Shown piece by piece: positions 5,342 to 5,610 of a stretch of DNA of 5,610 nucleotides (the first letter of the stretch is position 1; the number at the start of each line of letters is the position of its first letter). Made by a program: the position numbers and the translations under genes. The notes beneath the pieces are model-generated. The model made no database searches. It was not told the origin of the DNA and saw only the letters and a program-made list of their open reading frames with translations. This DNA is from Planctomycetota bacterium (GTDB lineage: Bacteria; Planctomycetota; Phycisphaerae; UBA1845): positions 1 to 5,610 of the forward strand of contig JADFHG010000273.1 of the NCBI GenBank assembly GCA_022567365.1. The letters are read 5' to 3'.

Positions 5342-5367
5342 GTAGCCCAGCCGCCCTCGGCTGGGCT
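5342..5367. repeat. REP-like palindrome of a second type (GTAG + 10-bp stem) between convergent genes
   Basis: GTAG at 5342-5345 begins an element whose stem, AGCCCAGCCG (5344-5353) with CGGCTGGGCT (5358-5367), is perfect over 10 bp with a CCCT loop. Its stem sequence differs from the 1798 and 4671 copies, but the GTAG foot is shared. It starts 17 bases after the zinc-ribbon stop and ends 17 bases before the cysteine dioxygenase stop. A stem this stable may help end transcription from both sides, although T-runs are missing. Confidence 0.6.
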
Positions 5368-5383
5368 GCATTCTCCGGGCGCC

Positions 5384-5610
5384 TCAAATCCCGCTGCCGA
5401 AGGAATGCTCCAAAAACGTCGGGCGAAATTCGCCGATGGTGCGGTCGGTCAGCGAGTAGGTGTCCATGCGCAGGAGCGGCGGGGAGTAGACGTGCAGGGT
5501 GATCAGATCCTCGCCGGCGGCTTGGCAGTTTGACACCTGATGGATGTCGCTGTCCTGAGTCGCGTTGATCGTGCCTACCGGCAGATCATGCGACGAGACG
5601 GCCTTGATGA
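5384..5610 (-). CDS. Type I cysteine dioxygenase, C-terminal part (5' partial)
   Basis: The last 74 residues and the TGA (5386-5384) are in the window; the gene continues beyond its right edge. The fragment carries the end of a cupin fold like that of cysteine dioxygenase: SDIHQVSNCQAAGEDLITLHVYSPPL (residues 20-45 of the fragment). His23 matches the third iron ligand in the family's H-x-V-x-N context. His39 and Tyr41 in TLHVYSPP match the catalytic pair H155/Y157 of the mammalian enzyme. Cysteine dioxygenase is a non-haem Fe(II) cytoplasmic enzyme that oxidises L-cysteine with O2 to cysteine sulfinate, the entry to taurine and sulfate formation. The first two iron ligands and the position of the Cys of the Cys-Tyr crosslink lie outside the window and cannot be checked. 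A related thiol dioxygenase, such as one using 3-mercaptopropionate, is possible. The gene converges on the zinc-ribbon gene. Confidence 0.88.
   Translation of the reverse strand, partial: IKAVSSHDLPVGTINATQDSDIHQVSNCQAAGEDLITLHVYSPPLLRMDTYSLTDRTIGEFRPTFLEHSFGSGI

Noticed and set aside
5327..5533. Plus-strand open frame opposite the cysteine dioxygenase end
   Set aside because: It overlaps the hairpins and is antisense to a recognisable dioxygenase C-terminus, with no start signal.

Overview
The window is a GC-rich bacterial chromosome segment carrying five protein genes, two of them cut by the window edges. It suggests a member of the Planctomycetota, possibly Phycisphaerae-like. The clues are a short zinc-ribbon protein of a type common in that phylum, an oversized prepilin-like protein, a bacterial cysteine dioxygenase, weak ribosome-binding sites at some genes, and gene spacers packed with palindromic elements. 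This placement rests on recognition, not on any search.

Layout. (1) 1-1690, plus strand: the 3' end of an unidentified acidic protein, overlapped by 4 bases (GTGA) by a 452-residue protein with a class III prepilin leader. The two are probably co-translated and belong to a type IV pilus or type II secretion-like assembly. (2) 1691-1917: spacer with a REP-like palindrome and a smaller hairpin. (3) 1918-2853, minus strand: a GH130 glycoside phosphorylase/hydrolase, most like the subfamily acting on beta-1,4-manno-oligosaccharides. (4) 2854-3316: a 463-bp divergent spacer between the GH130 gene and der, with a 24-bp direct repeat, a GTCAC/GTGAC dyad, an 11-bp-stem hairpin and a 21-bp tandem repeat. 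(5) 3317-4648, plus strand: der (engA), the double-GTPase ribosome assembly factor, complete. (6) 4649-4803: spacer with a second REP-like copy and further palindromes. (7) 4804-5325, plus strand: the zinc-ribbon protein. (8) 5326-5383: two back-to-back hairpins between convergent genes. (9) 5384-5610, minus strand: the C-terminal 74 residues of a type I cysteine dioxygenase.

The genes do not form one pathway. They cover pilus or secretion structure, mannoside breakdown, ribosome biogenesis, an unknown zinc-ribbon function and cysteine/taurine metabolism. What links the region is its spacers: two palindromes 25/27 identical, and a third of different sequence, are each preceded by the tetranucleotide GTAG. 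That is the architecture of REP elements mobilised by RAYT (TnpA-REP) transposases. I see no defence system, CRISPR array, tRNA, rRNA or complete mobile element.
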